From Dasypus novemcinctus (taxonomy: Eukaryota > Chordata > Mammalia > Cingulata > Dasypodidae), in assembly GCF_030445035.2 (NCBI RefSeq), contig NC_080699.1, forward strand, positions 12,524,001-12,588,000: a stretch of DNA of 64,000 nucleotides, given 5' to 3'. The position numbers and the translations under genes are program-made. Shown here piece after piece: positions 47,281 to 58,330 of this stretch (its first letter is position 1; every line of letters starts with the position of its first letter). The notes beneath the pieces are model-generated. The model made no database searches. It worked only from the letters and a program-made list of their open reading frames with translations, and had not been told where the DNA came from.

Positions 47281-47420
47281 ATTCCTGGGCCTCACCTGTG
47301 ACTGCCTGCATTCAAATCCGAGGGCAAAGCCCAGTAATTTTGTATTTCTCAAACTACCTAGGTAATTCTTACGAAGCCAGCCAGATACTGTTCTAAGCTG
47401 ATGAGCTGGACCATTGGACT
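47281..47420 (+). repeat. Possible old hAT (MER5/MER20-like) fragment
   Basis: 'AGATTCCTGGGCCTCACCTGTGACTGCC', 'AATTTTGTATTTCTCAAACTACCTAGGTAATTC' resemble the 3' part of Charlie-type elements. Strongly diverged; a chance resemblance is possible. Confidence 0.35.
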
Positions 47421-47680
47421 AGATTATTTCTTAATAAGGATAGAATGAGGCACTTGGATGAAGCTATGATCTGGTCACAACATGTTACAAAGAAAGACAA
47501 ACTCCTTTTCTAACTCCCAGTCTTTTCACAAATGTCACTCCTCTAATCATGTCACATCTATATTCGACAACACACATTCATGCACATACACAAACCAAGA
47601 ATATTTGTCACTTTATAAAACTGTCTTACAACATGAGATTAGCTATATTATAAATGTATAAATGACTAATGTGACAGGAC

Positions 47681-47725
47681 GGAAAGAAGGAAAGAAGGAA
47701 CAAGGGAAGGAAGGAAACAGAAAGG
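47681..47725. repeat. GGAA/AAGG purine microsatellite
   Basis: A run of AAGG/GGAA units, interrupted by short variants. In the putative GUCY1A2 transcript (minus strand) it would be a CU-rich tract. Confidence 0.9.
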
Positions 47726-48391
47726 TGGCAGGGCAATAATGCTTCAGGTGCAATTATCTGAATCAAGTGTGAGGAAGGAATTTTGCACACTATCTTGATA
47801 TATTGTGACAGGATTATGTAAATCTGTATATAATAGTGTCTGCTCTTCATTCACCACCACAAGGATCCTGCAAACAGTGCCCAGCTGGGGTCATTTACCC
47901 ATTTGACAATAAAATTTGTTTGACCCTATTAACACAATTTACGATAAATCAGCTTGTTTTGTATTAGGAATATTCATGTCAAGATCACTCAGTCTAAAAC
48001 ATGTTAAACATTAGTAATTTAGTTTCATGTGTCACGATTTTCAGGCTGTATCGAAAGGTATGCTTACAGAAGTATCTAAAATGGCATACTTTTCTTTTTT
48101 TTTTAGTTCAAGATCGATCCTCTAGTAATAGACATAACCAGGCTACAAATATGAGGCTTGGTTCTTGGGTTTGAGTTTCTAGGTATCGTTGGTTAAAAGG
48201 CATCAGATGCCACCCAATTTGTAGAATTAATTTCAAAGGAGCATTCAGTGAAGTGACATGAAGTGCCTGGAATCAGACGGTATTTTGAAGAGAGAAGCGG
48301 GGCGCTGTGGCCGCAAGCAATGCCCAGCACACCCGGGCGGGGCTGTCGCTTCCCAAGGGCCCTGGACTCTGCCCTCGTCTTCCGACCTGCC

Positions 48392-48510
48392 AGGCCAGGC
48401 TTTGGCAACTCTCCGTGCCTGGGCCAGGTTTAGAGATACAGGGAGTGGTCCTCGATGGGCCAGGTTTCTAGTGACAGGGTGGCGTAAGAGAGGGTCTCGG
48501 ATGGGCTAAA
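48392..48510. repeat. GC-rich minisatellite-like imperfect array
   Basis: Units start near 48392 (AGGCCAGGCTTT), 48421 (GGGCCAGGTTTAGAG), 48457 (GGGCCAGGTTTCTAG) and 48503 (GGGCTAAAT), with spacings of 29, 36 and 46 bp. The second and third units share ACAGGG and CTCGAT/CTCGGAT. This is decayed and short, in a CpG-containing patch at about 48285-48530. Confidence 0.6.
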
Positions 48511-51500
48511 TCGTGCGCCAAACGCAGGACACCACAGAAGCCAGTGGTGGGAGTGTCAGTATCTGCTCTAGTCATCTACAGCCCCTGCCCGCTGTGGTTC
48601 AGGAGCCCAGGGAGCCCTCAAGAAATAGATTTAAGGATGGACATTGGTACCTTACCAACTTCAAGTGCATTATCTCCATCGGAAACAACATGATTCTGGA
48701 CAAAATGCAGTCTGGTGGTATTCTAAATTCTCTGTGGTTTTTTCTTTTGTATTGATCAATTTAATTTTGCTTTATTGCTGGCACTCTTAAGAATAATTTG
48801 TGAATGAGACTTTGTGGAAGCTGTCAGTTCTGCCTCGCTTCCTTTTTCCTAGAGAGGCACACACTGTCACCATCGGACATGGTGCACCACCACCAGTCAC
48901 CCCTTGGCAAGAGGAGGGAGTGTGAACCCCTGGAGCAAGCACTGTTCTGCTGAGTCCATGGAGCCACTCTCCATCCTCAAGCACTAGTGCTGGTCTCAGA
49001 GGCACAATGGGGCAAGTTCACTGGGCTCCACACGTTAATTGGGCACTAAAAGGGAAACCAAAATAATGAAAAATAAGAGTTGAATGTAGAGACAGATTTT
49101 AGACAGTTGGATGACCTATATTGGAAACTTCTTTTTCTTCCCCTTCTCTACACCACAGCCCAAAGCCAAGAGACTCAAGGCCATGTTTTCCTGAGGCACT
49201 GAGCACTATTCTCTTTATTATGGCCAGCGTTACCTATTAATTAAGGTTTACATGGGAATTACCGAGTCATATGTTGCAGGTGCATATTGGTGGATTCAGA
49301 TTTTGTTGGAAAATGGATGTGTTTGCAAATTTCAGCATTCTCAGGTGATACTGATGCCAATGCGAACCTTTGGTACTGATGGCTGGTTTTAAAGTGTCTT
49401 CTCCAAATTAGCTGCTTGAAAGAACACTACAACAGGGGAGTTACAGATTCCAAATTATATCTGAACATATTATTTTTCAAGTGAGTAAAATCTATTTTTG
49501 CGATTTAATATCGCTTGGTTTCTAAGGGAGCATCCATTCAAATTCTTTTTCATCTGCCACACTAGCCTGCAGGATGCTTGTACTAATTTATAGGTAATTG
49601 AGAACACTGTGTAGATATTAGTCCAATGAAACACCAAAAGCGCCCCATTGTTAGTCACAATTCCTAATGGAGGACTTGTGGACTGGATTGTGTAGGCAAA
49701 CTGCCTTAAAATGAAAATTGAGCGCTTTTTCAGTTTCTAAACTCTGAGTGTGGTGAGAAAATACAGACATTTTATACAGTGCCTTGAAAGCACACATAGC
49801 AATGCTGTCACTGTAATAAGTGACTATACTCGGTTGGCAAAATGGCAACAGATTAGACCACTGCCTCGGACGACTGCTTTAAAGATGCACTTAGATCATG
49901 CTGTAATGAAAACTGAGTTTACATCCTGTGATCTAGAAGAGATTTGTGGCATATTCTTTAACATTTGTGACAGCGTAAATGGCTACTTCTTTAAGTAAAA
50001 TCATATGCACTAATAAAGCGTTTGTGATTCTTCTGAAAAATTGAGAAGTGGCGCTATATACAACTCTAATAACCTACCACGAATTAGTGAATAATGGAGT
50101 AGATCTCCAAGGATGGTTTAAAATATAATTCCCATAGATATTATTAAGTATAGAGAGAATAACCACAGTTGCTTAGACAAATTCTAACAAAAAGCAGAAA
50201 AATAGATTGGATGATGCTTAGAAGTCTCTTTCAGGCTATGGTTACAAAGCACACTGTTGATCACCAAAATGTGTACTGATTTGATATATCATAAGCTCTA
50301 ATGTACTGCTCAGGATAAGTGTAAACGACTTGAATGCGCTTGTTCTCTCCCCATTCTCCTGGGCTAAGGAGCCTGACAGCACAGCTAAGGCATCTCCTAC
50401 TCTCTACCTGAGGTTTGGGGTATACTCCCAGCCTGCTTCACCCCTACGCCCCAAAGGAAGGGGCCAGTCTCCTGGTCCCCTGAAGAGGCTCCTGTGTGAC
50501 TAATTTCTCCCGTGGCAGTAGCCTGTCCTTAGCCTACACGCCCTCCCATGAGCACCCTGGCCCCCTCTCCTCCAGGCGGTGAAAACAGACTTAGGCCCAG
50601 TGAGGGAGGGGGGGCCAGGGCTCAGGGAGCGCAGGCCTTACGCTGTGTTCTCTACGTGGAGGGTGCTGCACCGGTGTCCTCAAGCCCCAGGTGGGAAGAG
50701 AGCTCAGTAACTATACGGGTGATCACCATGATCACCAACAGATGGCAGACCTAAAAATGCTTGCTAAAAATTGGTCATTAAGCCTCACAGACTACACTGA
50801 AAAATAGCTGATTATTACTCCTTAGCTGAGTCATGACCACATCAAAATGCAGCCCAAACCCCTGACCTGAACAAGAAATACACTGCATTCAGCAGACGTT
50901 AGCTACCTAGGAGTAGAAAATGGCCACGCCGCGGTGTCAAGGAAACAGAGTCTTCTAGCTCACTCATTTCAGTAGAATCTTAGGTTTTATATGTGATCCA
51001 AATATGGAGACTCTGGCGATACCCTGTGCTCCTAGCTTCAGGGCAGTCTATATGAATACTGTCATGCGTATTGACTAATGGGCACAGGTCTTCATTTTAT
51101 TAGAACATGCAATGGAAGCCTATCAGTAACTATGGTGATTACTAGGTCTGAAGGGCTAGACCATCTTCAGCTTTCATGAAGATGATTTACTTGAATTTAA
51201 AAGCCATATCAACAAAATTGCAGAAGAATATTTTTTAAAGCCTCACAGCCATAAAATACAGAGCTTTCCTTGCTTTATGTTATGCGAGAGGAAAAACATT
51301 CTTGGCAAAATGGGACACCTTTTTCTCTCTAATGTCATTATCCAGGAATTTGCTTCCCAAAAAAGTGGCAGTTTACCCTTAGGAATCATCACTCAGGAAG
51401 GGTGGGGATACTAACATGTCATTTATTGGGATGCTGTTTATTAGAGCGCAAGTTAGCATGTGGAACACTATTTACATTTGAAAGTGCTAAGGTGAAAAGG

Positions 51501-51743
51501 GCCCAATTGTAGCATGTTACTTTAACTGGTATATTGTTAGGCGATGGCAAAAAGACCTTTCCTTAATCTTGGTTACAGATATAGCTGCTATGAGGGAATT
51601 CCATTTCCTCTGGATTCCATGCTACGGTAATGAAATTTAAAAGATATATTTATTAAGCAGACAGACAATGCTTTCTTGACATCTGAAATCCTTGGCTATA
51701 TATATTTTCAGTCCAAGCACTAATCTCTCTAAATAAATGAAAC

Positions 51744-51749
51744 TTTATT
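51744..51749 (-). terminator. GUCY1A2: Candidate proximal poly(A) signal of GUCY1A2
   Basis: AATAAA on the minus strand, about 640 nt after the stop codon, with TTAGTGCTTGG downstream on the same strand. It would give a short 3' UTR isoform. Several other TTTATT hits lie nearby (51422, 51438, 51648), so the actual site is uncertain. Confidence 0.35.
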
Positions 51750-52384
51750 GGGATAATAGGTCAGAGTTACATAATAAACCAACTATACAGTAGCAGATTC
51801 TGAAAATCTAAGGTCGTGTGAAATGTAATTATCCAGAAGAAGAGATATGTATAAAAATAGGTAATATCCCTAAAATAATTTGCTGAGTTACAATTCTTTC
51901 TGCTGGGAGGTTTATCACACTGCCATGATATATCTATATATATGAAATGTCTGTTCAGAAAAAAAAAATAGAAAATATTCATTACCTACCAACTCACTAA
52001 ATGTAGGAATATATAATCAAAACTGGCTCTCAAAAGTGGTACAAATACCTGCGTGTGTGACAAACAAAAAACACGGAATCTGTGTGTATCAGTTGATCTG
52101 GAAAAGGGGCCCCTACTTGTAATTAAAAAATACATATGACTAAAAACACTCACATGGATGGGTACATGTTATTTTCCCCCGCCCTCTAGTTTTGTTAATT
52201 AGACAGTCCTCACCCACCTTTTTTTTTGTTGTTGTTGCTGTTTATGATTATTGCCTGACAGAACCCAGAGATTCTGCTGCTTGTTCTAAAGCAGTAGAGG
52301 AGAACCCTTCTCCTGGCACGCTCCCGAGGAGACCCACGTCCTGGACTTGTGCTTTTTGGAGGAGTCTTTGATCTGCCGCAGGTC

Positions 52385-52592
52385 TCAGAGGCTCGTCTCT
52401 CGGAGGAACATGGTGCCAATGTTGTAGGAAACCTTCTTTATCCTCGATGAAGACAGAGAGTGCTTTGGCTGCTTGGGACCAGTCCTCACCTCCAGGAAAT
52501 AGCAGATCCCAGGGATTTCCTTCGGGAAGTTGTCGGGCAGCTCTTCACGGGACCGAGGGATGAAGGTGAACGTTTCTTCTCGTTTTAATAAT
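52385..52592 (-). CDS. GUCY1A2: Guanylate cyclase soluble subunit alpha-2, last coding exon
   Basis: Encodes the C-terminal 68 residues plus stop of the alpha-2 subunit, which pairs with beta-1 to form the nitric-oxide-activated soluble guanylate cyclase that makes cyclic GMP from GTP. Read on the minus strand, the exon starts at 52592 with one base completing a codon of the previous exon, then [19 protein letters not shown]. The end of the cyclase catalytic domain ([21 protein letters not shown]) is seen first, then a basic, serine-rich tail, then the terminus FLRETSL. T at -2 and L at 0 make a class I PDZ ligand, the feature known for alpha-2 and its binding to PSD-95 type proteins. No stops or shifts interrupt the frame. 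Upstream coding exons are not in the window. Confidence 0.96.
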
Positions 52593-52640
52593 CTAAGAAG
52601 CAGTAAAGAGAAACAAAGTGAATCAACAGGGGAAATGCAA
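52593..52640 (-). promoter_or_regulatory. GUCY1A2: Splice acceptor region of the last GUCY1A2 exon
   Basis: On the minus strand, CTTTGTTTCTCTTTACTGCTTCTTAG precedes the exon: a pyrimidine-rich tract and a canonical AG (at 52593-52594). Its phase agrees with the coding frame downstream. Confidence 0.85.
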
Positions 52641-52820
52641 GTCAGTGGACAGAAATTTTAACGACTCGGGAAGCCGGTGTAACTGGGAGCTCACGCGTTA
52701 ACGCCCCTATTTCCTTGTACAGATGTGGCCTTCCGAGGACTCAAATGCAAGGAAACGTTACTTCTCAGGAAAGGCCCCTCGTGTCCAAGTAATAATAATA
52801 ATGACAAAGCTGTTCCTGGC

Positions 52821-52895
52821 ACTACTTGAAAATATATGTTCAACTCTGATGTTTTTCTAAACATCACTACTTGAAAACATTTGTTCAACTTTGAT
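52821..52895. repeat. Imperfect tandem duplication in the intron
   Basis: Two 30-bp blocks starting ACTACTTGAAAA (52821-52850 and 52866-52895) match at 27 of 30 positions, with a 45-bp period. A C run follows directly (from 52897). Confidence 0.9.
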
Positions 52896-54499
52896 TCCCC
52901 CCCCCCCCAAATAAAAGGGGTAAGGAAACTGTAATAGGGATTTCTAGTCAAACACACAGGATTCACCCCTTCTGTTTTTAAATTTGTCCAAATTCTAGAA
53001 TTTTTTTTGTTTTTGTACATGGTCAATAAAGTTTAAATGTGTGTCCTACATGTCAAACACATGAATGAAATATTTAGCTTTGTAGAACAACATTCATAAC
53101 TCCAAGTGTCTGTATCTGTTAACCGATTTCTAGCAATGTAAATTTTATACTCATTAGCTTTATTGATCAAATGGCTTAATTCTCCTCTTCCCATCATACT
53201 TTAAAAACTATTTTCTAGCACACTGCCACTAGAGGAGATTTCTTTTTTAACCTTGTCCAGTCCCATGAAAGGTTTGATATCCATACCTAAAAATGTGGCT
53301 AAAGAATTCAATTTATTTCAACTACTTTCATGAACTGCTGCTTATTACTCAGAAAAAAAGCCTCCTAGACACTCTTATGACTATAATAAGTACAACAGTC
53401 TAGGAAACTTCCATTTTAGTCAACAGAAAAAAGAACAGGGAATTAGAAAAACAAAGGAAAACAAGAACAAACACAAACACAGTAGTATAAAGCAGAAGGG
53501 GTCAGTCAGCATAAGAAAAGTAGAAACAAAAAGCTGCAGAAGTCAGAAGAGGAAATATTTTGCAGTAGAAGGACCACAAAGCCATCAAGGATGTGATATT
53601 AATTAAAGATGGGTAGAATCTCAACAAGTGGACATGGAGAACAACATAATGGAAGGACGAGAAGAAAATGTTCAACAGGGTCAACAAGTTTCCAGCCATT
53701 TGACAGCATTACAGAGTGAGGCAAGGGTGAAAGTTAAGGCTGGTTAGGTTGGTCAAGGCAAAGTTTTTGGAGAGAAGGAGTTTAGACTTTTCTTGGAAGG
53801 CACCGTTGGGTCAAACTCATCATCCTTTCTTTCTGCCCAACAGACCATCTGCCTAAGTGGGGTCGTTGTTAACACCATCTCCAAGTTAGGCAGGCCGAAC
53901 AGGGAGCCTCATCTCCAGTTCCAATTTGGTTCTGAACTGAGGAATGAATTTGGAGCAGGAGAATCAGATATGGAATTTCTTTGCACAGAGGTGAAAGACA
54001 AAGTAGATGTAGAAGAGGGTGAGAATAGATAAAGAAGAGAAAATACAGTAGAATACAACAGGGCAAAATTATATTTAGGAGCTTGAAGCGGGGAGAGAAA
54101 AGGCAAAAATCAAGAAATGTTATGAATACAAGAACAAAGAACATGTGAAAGTGTAGGAGTACCTAACTTTACATTGTACAGGCATTGATGATCACCTTTA
54201 TGCTAAGCAGAAGGAAAAAAATGCCTTTCCAAACAATCTTAATGGATAAAATCTATTGGGAAACAATAGCATTTCTGAAAATTCTTACAATATAAGCAGT
54301 CTATATGTACTTTTAGGTACCACAGAGTTGTAGCAGTTAGTTTTCCAATAGATGAAAATAAACCAACTCTAATTGACTATTCCTTAAAGTACATGACAAT
54401 ATTTACTTGTGATATAAGGAAGTAAGACTCATTTTAATATTTAACATTTTTTTCTAATGTCTTATTTACTTCAGAAATTCAGATAACATAACCTTTTGC

Positions 54500-54660
54500 A
54501 AAAACTAAAACATTGATTCTCCTGACAATTTTATAGAGGAAGAAAATGAGGCTGCACCAGAATGAGTTAGAGTTGTTTTGCTCATGGTGGCCAAAAGACA
54601 GGGATGTCACTGGAACTGGAATCCAGCTCTGCTAATTCTACCTGTCAAGCTTAGCCCTGC
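54500..54660 (-). repeat. MIR SINE relic
   Basis: 'ATTTTATAGAGGAAGAAAATGAGGCTGC...GTTAGAGTTGTTTTGCTCATGG...GGAACTGGAATCCAGCTCTGCTAATTC' is antisense MIR order. Confidence 0.7.
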
Positions 54661-57199
54661 AGTGACTACCCAGAGATGGCTTTTCATCACCAAGCAACTA
54701 AACTGAGATAGAGACAGGGCTTTGATAGCAATCAGAGCTGAAGTCAATACTGTTTACTTATTTCTGTTCATAAAGATGTCAGTTTTCCTTACTATATTAG
54801 TAATCACTTCAGAAGAAAATGTAAAAAGCCCAAAAGGATAGTTTAATTTTCAGTGAATTCCAGAGCTATTTTGCTTGACTCAAAAGAGCAGCCGTCTATG
54901 TACAAAATAGATGTAAAGCAATGTCAATTAACAAACATATGACCTTACCATGGTATACTGAATGGAGGAGAAGGGGGGGATGCATAGAATAAGTTAATGT
55001 AATTTTTAAAAGATACTCCTAGAAAAATATTAGTAGTGTAAGGCAGCAGGTGATATAATCCAAAGAAGTAAGTTGTATAGGGAAAGGGAGAAGTGGATGA
55101 CTGTGGATCGAAGGACAAAAGTGAAGAAGTGGGCAGTAAAATTCACTTCCATGATGATAAAATAGGATCCTAAGTTCAGTCTTCCCACCAAGTTTCTTAA
55201 AGTCTCAAATCAACAACTGGGTCTCCCCATGAGCTACATTTCCCTTTGCATATCTCTTCAGAGACAAAACAAGGTCTTTAGATTTTTCTGTAACAGATTT
55301 GCTGACAATGAAAAATAAAATTGGTGTTACAACTTTGAAAATACTTGTACATGACTGAAAGAAAGTGGCAGCGGCTGTTTGGGATGCCAGGACTTTTAAA
55401 TAATTCACCGCACTTAGGTTGGAAGGAAACTTTAGACAATGAAATGATCTCTTGACATTGTAAACAAACCTTGTGGACACTGTGCTAAAAATCAGAGCGA
55501 TGACAGATTTTAAGGGATGCTATTTTTTTCCAACTAAATGTTTAGTAACAGTAAATGGAATGCAGCTTTAAAATCTCAACAATAAAAATGAATAGGAATA
55601 CACTGATTCAAGCTCCTATGATATCTGGGACTCAATGGCCTTTGAACATCAGAATGCGATATTCTGGTGACTTCCAATAGGACAAACTCAATGAATCACT
55701 GGGGGTTCTGTGGAGGAGGTGGAGGAAATACTGAACACAGCACGCCTGATGATGGAGTCATGGTGCTGAATAAATGATCAAATGTGCATGCAGGGATTAG
55801 GAATTTAGACACGGCTCACCCCCGAACCACTGGTCCCTTCTGAAATGCTTTATTACGTGCAAGTCCCTGGGCCATCTCTAAGGCTCTGCCTACCAATCCA
55901 TTTCTTCAGCTGTCAAGACTGATGTGGAAGCTCAGAGTCTACATAAATCTAGATTAATCCCCAGCGGTAATCCGCAGCTGGTTGACTTCCAACCAGAAAG
56001 ACAGCCACAGGTTTAATAAGTATTTGGAAGGCACACGAATTCTATTTACCTGCCTCCTTTCTGATCTTCCCCTCCTCTGCTCAGTGAGTTCAGTTAGCAC
56101 TTGCACCTGTAGACTGGTTTCCAGGATGAAAAGCCACCACCGCTGCTGTGGACCCATGGTGGCCTGGAAGCACGTGTGGGTGGTGGGCCACCATGGAGGT
56201 CCACGCGCAGCTCCCACACCACTGGGGGCTGAAGCTGGTCTCGGTCTCACCTGTCTCCTGTTCTAATACCCATCTCTGCTATGCTCTCCCTTGGTAAAGG
56301 ACCTGACACTTACCCATAGTGAGGTGCAGATGACCTAGATGTAGTCTACATCTTAACACGAGATTCAGGGCTTAACGAAACAGAATGCAATGGTAATGAT
56401 GACATTTCAGGCATCCTTCTGGAATATACCGGCTTTTCCAAATCATACTTCAACTGGCACGTGTAAAGTACATCTATAAGGCTAAGGCAAGGATTTGGTC
56501 TTTTATTCCATTATACCCTTTACTGCCATTCTATAGTTAGGTTCACTTGCCAGTTATGGAAGCCTTTATGGCCACCTGCATTTCCCACACTGTTCCAAGG
56601 ATGAAAGATTAGGGCAGGTAAACCAAGCCTGCAAGCTCAAGCCACGTGTCACTCGCAACCTAGAATCATTCGGTCAGTGATGTCAGTCAGTCAACAGGTA
56701 GCTAGTAAGTTCCATGTAGAAGGTGCTGAACTGGTTAAGGTTTCCTACCTCGGATCATAATAGGTGGGGAAAAGGAGGAATTGTGACTTTTTATGAAATG
56801 GATGTCCATAAAGTGATTGTTTTTTATTGGGGGTTGACCCCATGGAAGAAGCTAACCTTTGCAGAAGTGAAGAGAGCCAGATCCAGCCTGTACTACTGGC
56901 CAGCTGGCATTTGCAACCCACTCACCGCTCCATTTTTGAAACCATCGTGAGAGAAAGGAAACTCTCTGTTTAATGTCATGTGGCGTGCACACTGCTGGCC
57001 ACCGGGACATGCCATAAGGCCAAGGCAAGAGGCAGGAGAAATCATGCATCCTTCAGAGCCGAGGGTCTTTTAAAGACTTGCCCTTAATATCTGACAGAAA
57101 TGCCTGTGGTTCCCTCTCCTCTCAAACTGGTGGTTTGATGAGGTGTTAAAATCTTAAGGGGGAAGTCACTTTCCCCCTCAGTACTTTGCTGTTAAAAAG

Positions 57200-58330
57200 T
57201 CGTGTCATTCTGCTTCCTACTACAGTGGACAGAAACTTTCTTCTAGTTTGTTGTTTCTCCCAGATCATGTTTCTTCCTCTGGACTGAGAATTAATGATGG
57301 GCCTCAGGGCATCTTTTTATGCATTAAAATGACCACAAGTAGAACTTTTTGATGAGACAAATCATGTCTTTCAGTTCTGGGAAATTTATTTTGTGTTGTT
57401 TCTTACACAACTCCTTATGTTTTCTTTTTCTGGAGTTCTGTTTAGTTAAATATTGAACTTTGGGAGTTGATCATCCAACTTTTTTTTGCCTTTCTGATTT
57501 ACTCTCACTTTTTTCTTCTTATTCTACTTGTTAGAATATTGCCCCCAAATTTGTCCACTAATTTTTATACAGAATTAAAATAGATATCACATTTTAATTT
57601 CCAAGAGCTCATTCCTACTTTCTCTTTCCCTCCTTCCTCCTTTCAAGGAGTACTTAAAGTACTTCTGTCTGCAAACTGATTTTCAAGATGATTATTTCTT
57701 TTTTATTGTGCTATGTTAATTCATAATACTCTTAAATCAGAGAATGATCTTTTTATGAATTTTCTTTTGTTCTCTGTGTTCTCATTCCTCCAAATGTTCA
57801 TATGGTCATTAGGGTTTTTTTTCCTTTTTAAAAATTTTTTTGGTTGGTTTGGTTTCTCTCTTTCCTGTTAAAGGCATTCAACAAATGACTGTTACCTTTA
57901 GAAGTCTCTCTCTACTTCAGTCTGAGGCATTAAAATCTAATTGTAAGCTTTCTGTTTATGGCAAGAACATATTGAATTGTGGCGTTCCCCTAACCAGATC
58001 ATTAGGGAGTCCCAAATATTGATATAGTGTTTTCCCTTGGGCTAGTCTGTCAAAGTAACAATGATCCAGGTGTGTCTGTGGGATTACACTGGCTTCCTGC
58101 ATTCCAGAGATTAAATGGAGAAAGGGAAATCTCACACTTGAGCATGTGCACTTACTTCTCCCATATCCACCTGCATGAGTGTAAAGCCACTTTGGCTCAG
58201 TCTCTCACAAGAACAAACTTCATGTCTTTCTCGAGTTAGCTGTCCCCCCAAATCTCTGTTTCCTTTCTTTCCTAGCAATAGAGAATTACATAAGCACATG
58301 GCTACCCAGCTGGAAATGACATTTCCTAAT
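57200..58330 (-). repeat. Possible old LINE-like relic, antisense
   Basis: Phrases such as 'CACATTTTAATTTCCAAGAGCTCATTCCTAC', 'TCTTTTGTTCTCTGTGTTCTCATTCCTCC' and 'TTTCCTGTTAAAGGCATTCAACAAATG' resemble old L1-type antisense text found widely in mammals, but I cannot assign a subfamily or ends. Confidence 0.4.

Larger units (their letters stand above)
39010..52384 (-). other. GUCY1A2: Putative long 3' UTR of GUCY1A2
   Basis: Sequence immediately 3' of the GUCY1A2 stop codon (TGA 52385-52387, minus strand), running about 13.4 kb. The only young insertion recognised is the 155-bp hAT at 40386-40540, while the flanking 39 kb to the left and the intron are full of LINEs, SINEs and LTRs. No splice-bounded exon was found in it. 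The depletion of insertions is what is expected for a long conserved 3' UTR, but conservation and transcription cannot be shown here. Two candidate poly(A) signals are given, proximal (51744-51749) and distal (39025-39030). Confidence 0.5.

Noticed and set aside
52691..53026. An additional GUCY1A2 exon upstream of the last one
   Set aside because: The frame lacks cyclase motifs and includes a C run and a local duplication. The last exon's acceptor at 52593 already accounts for the coding start.
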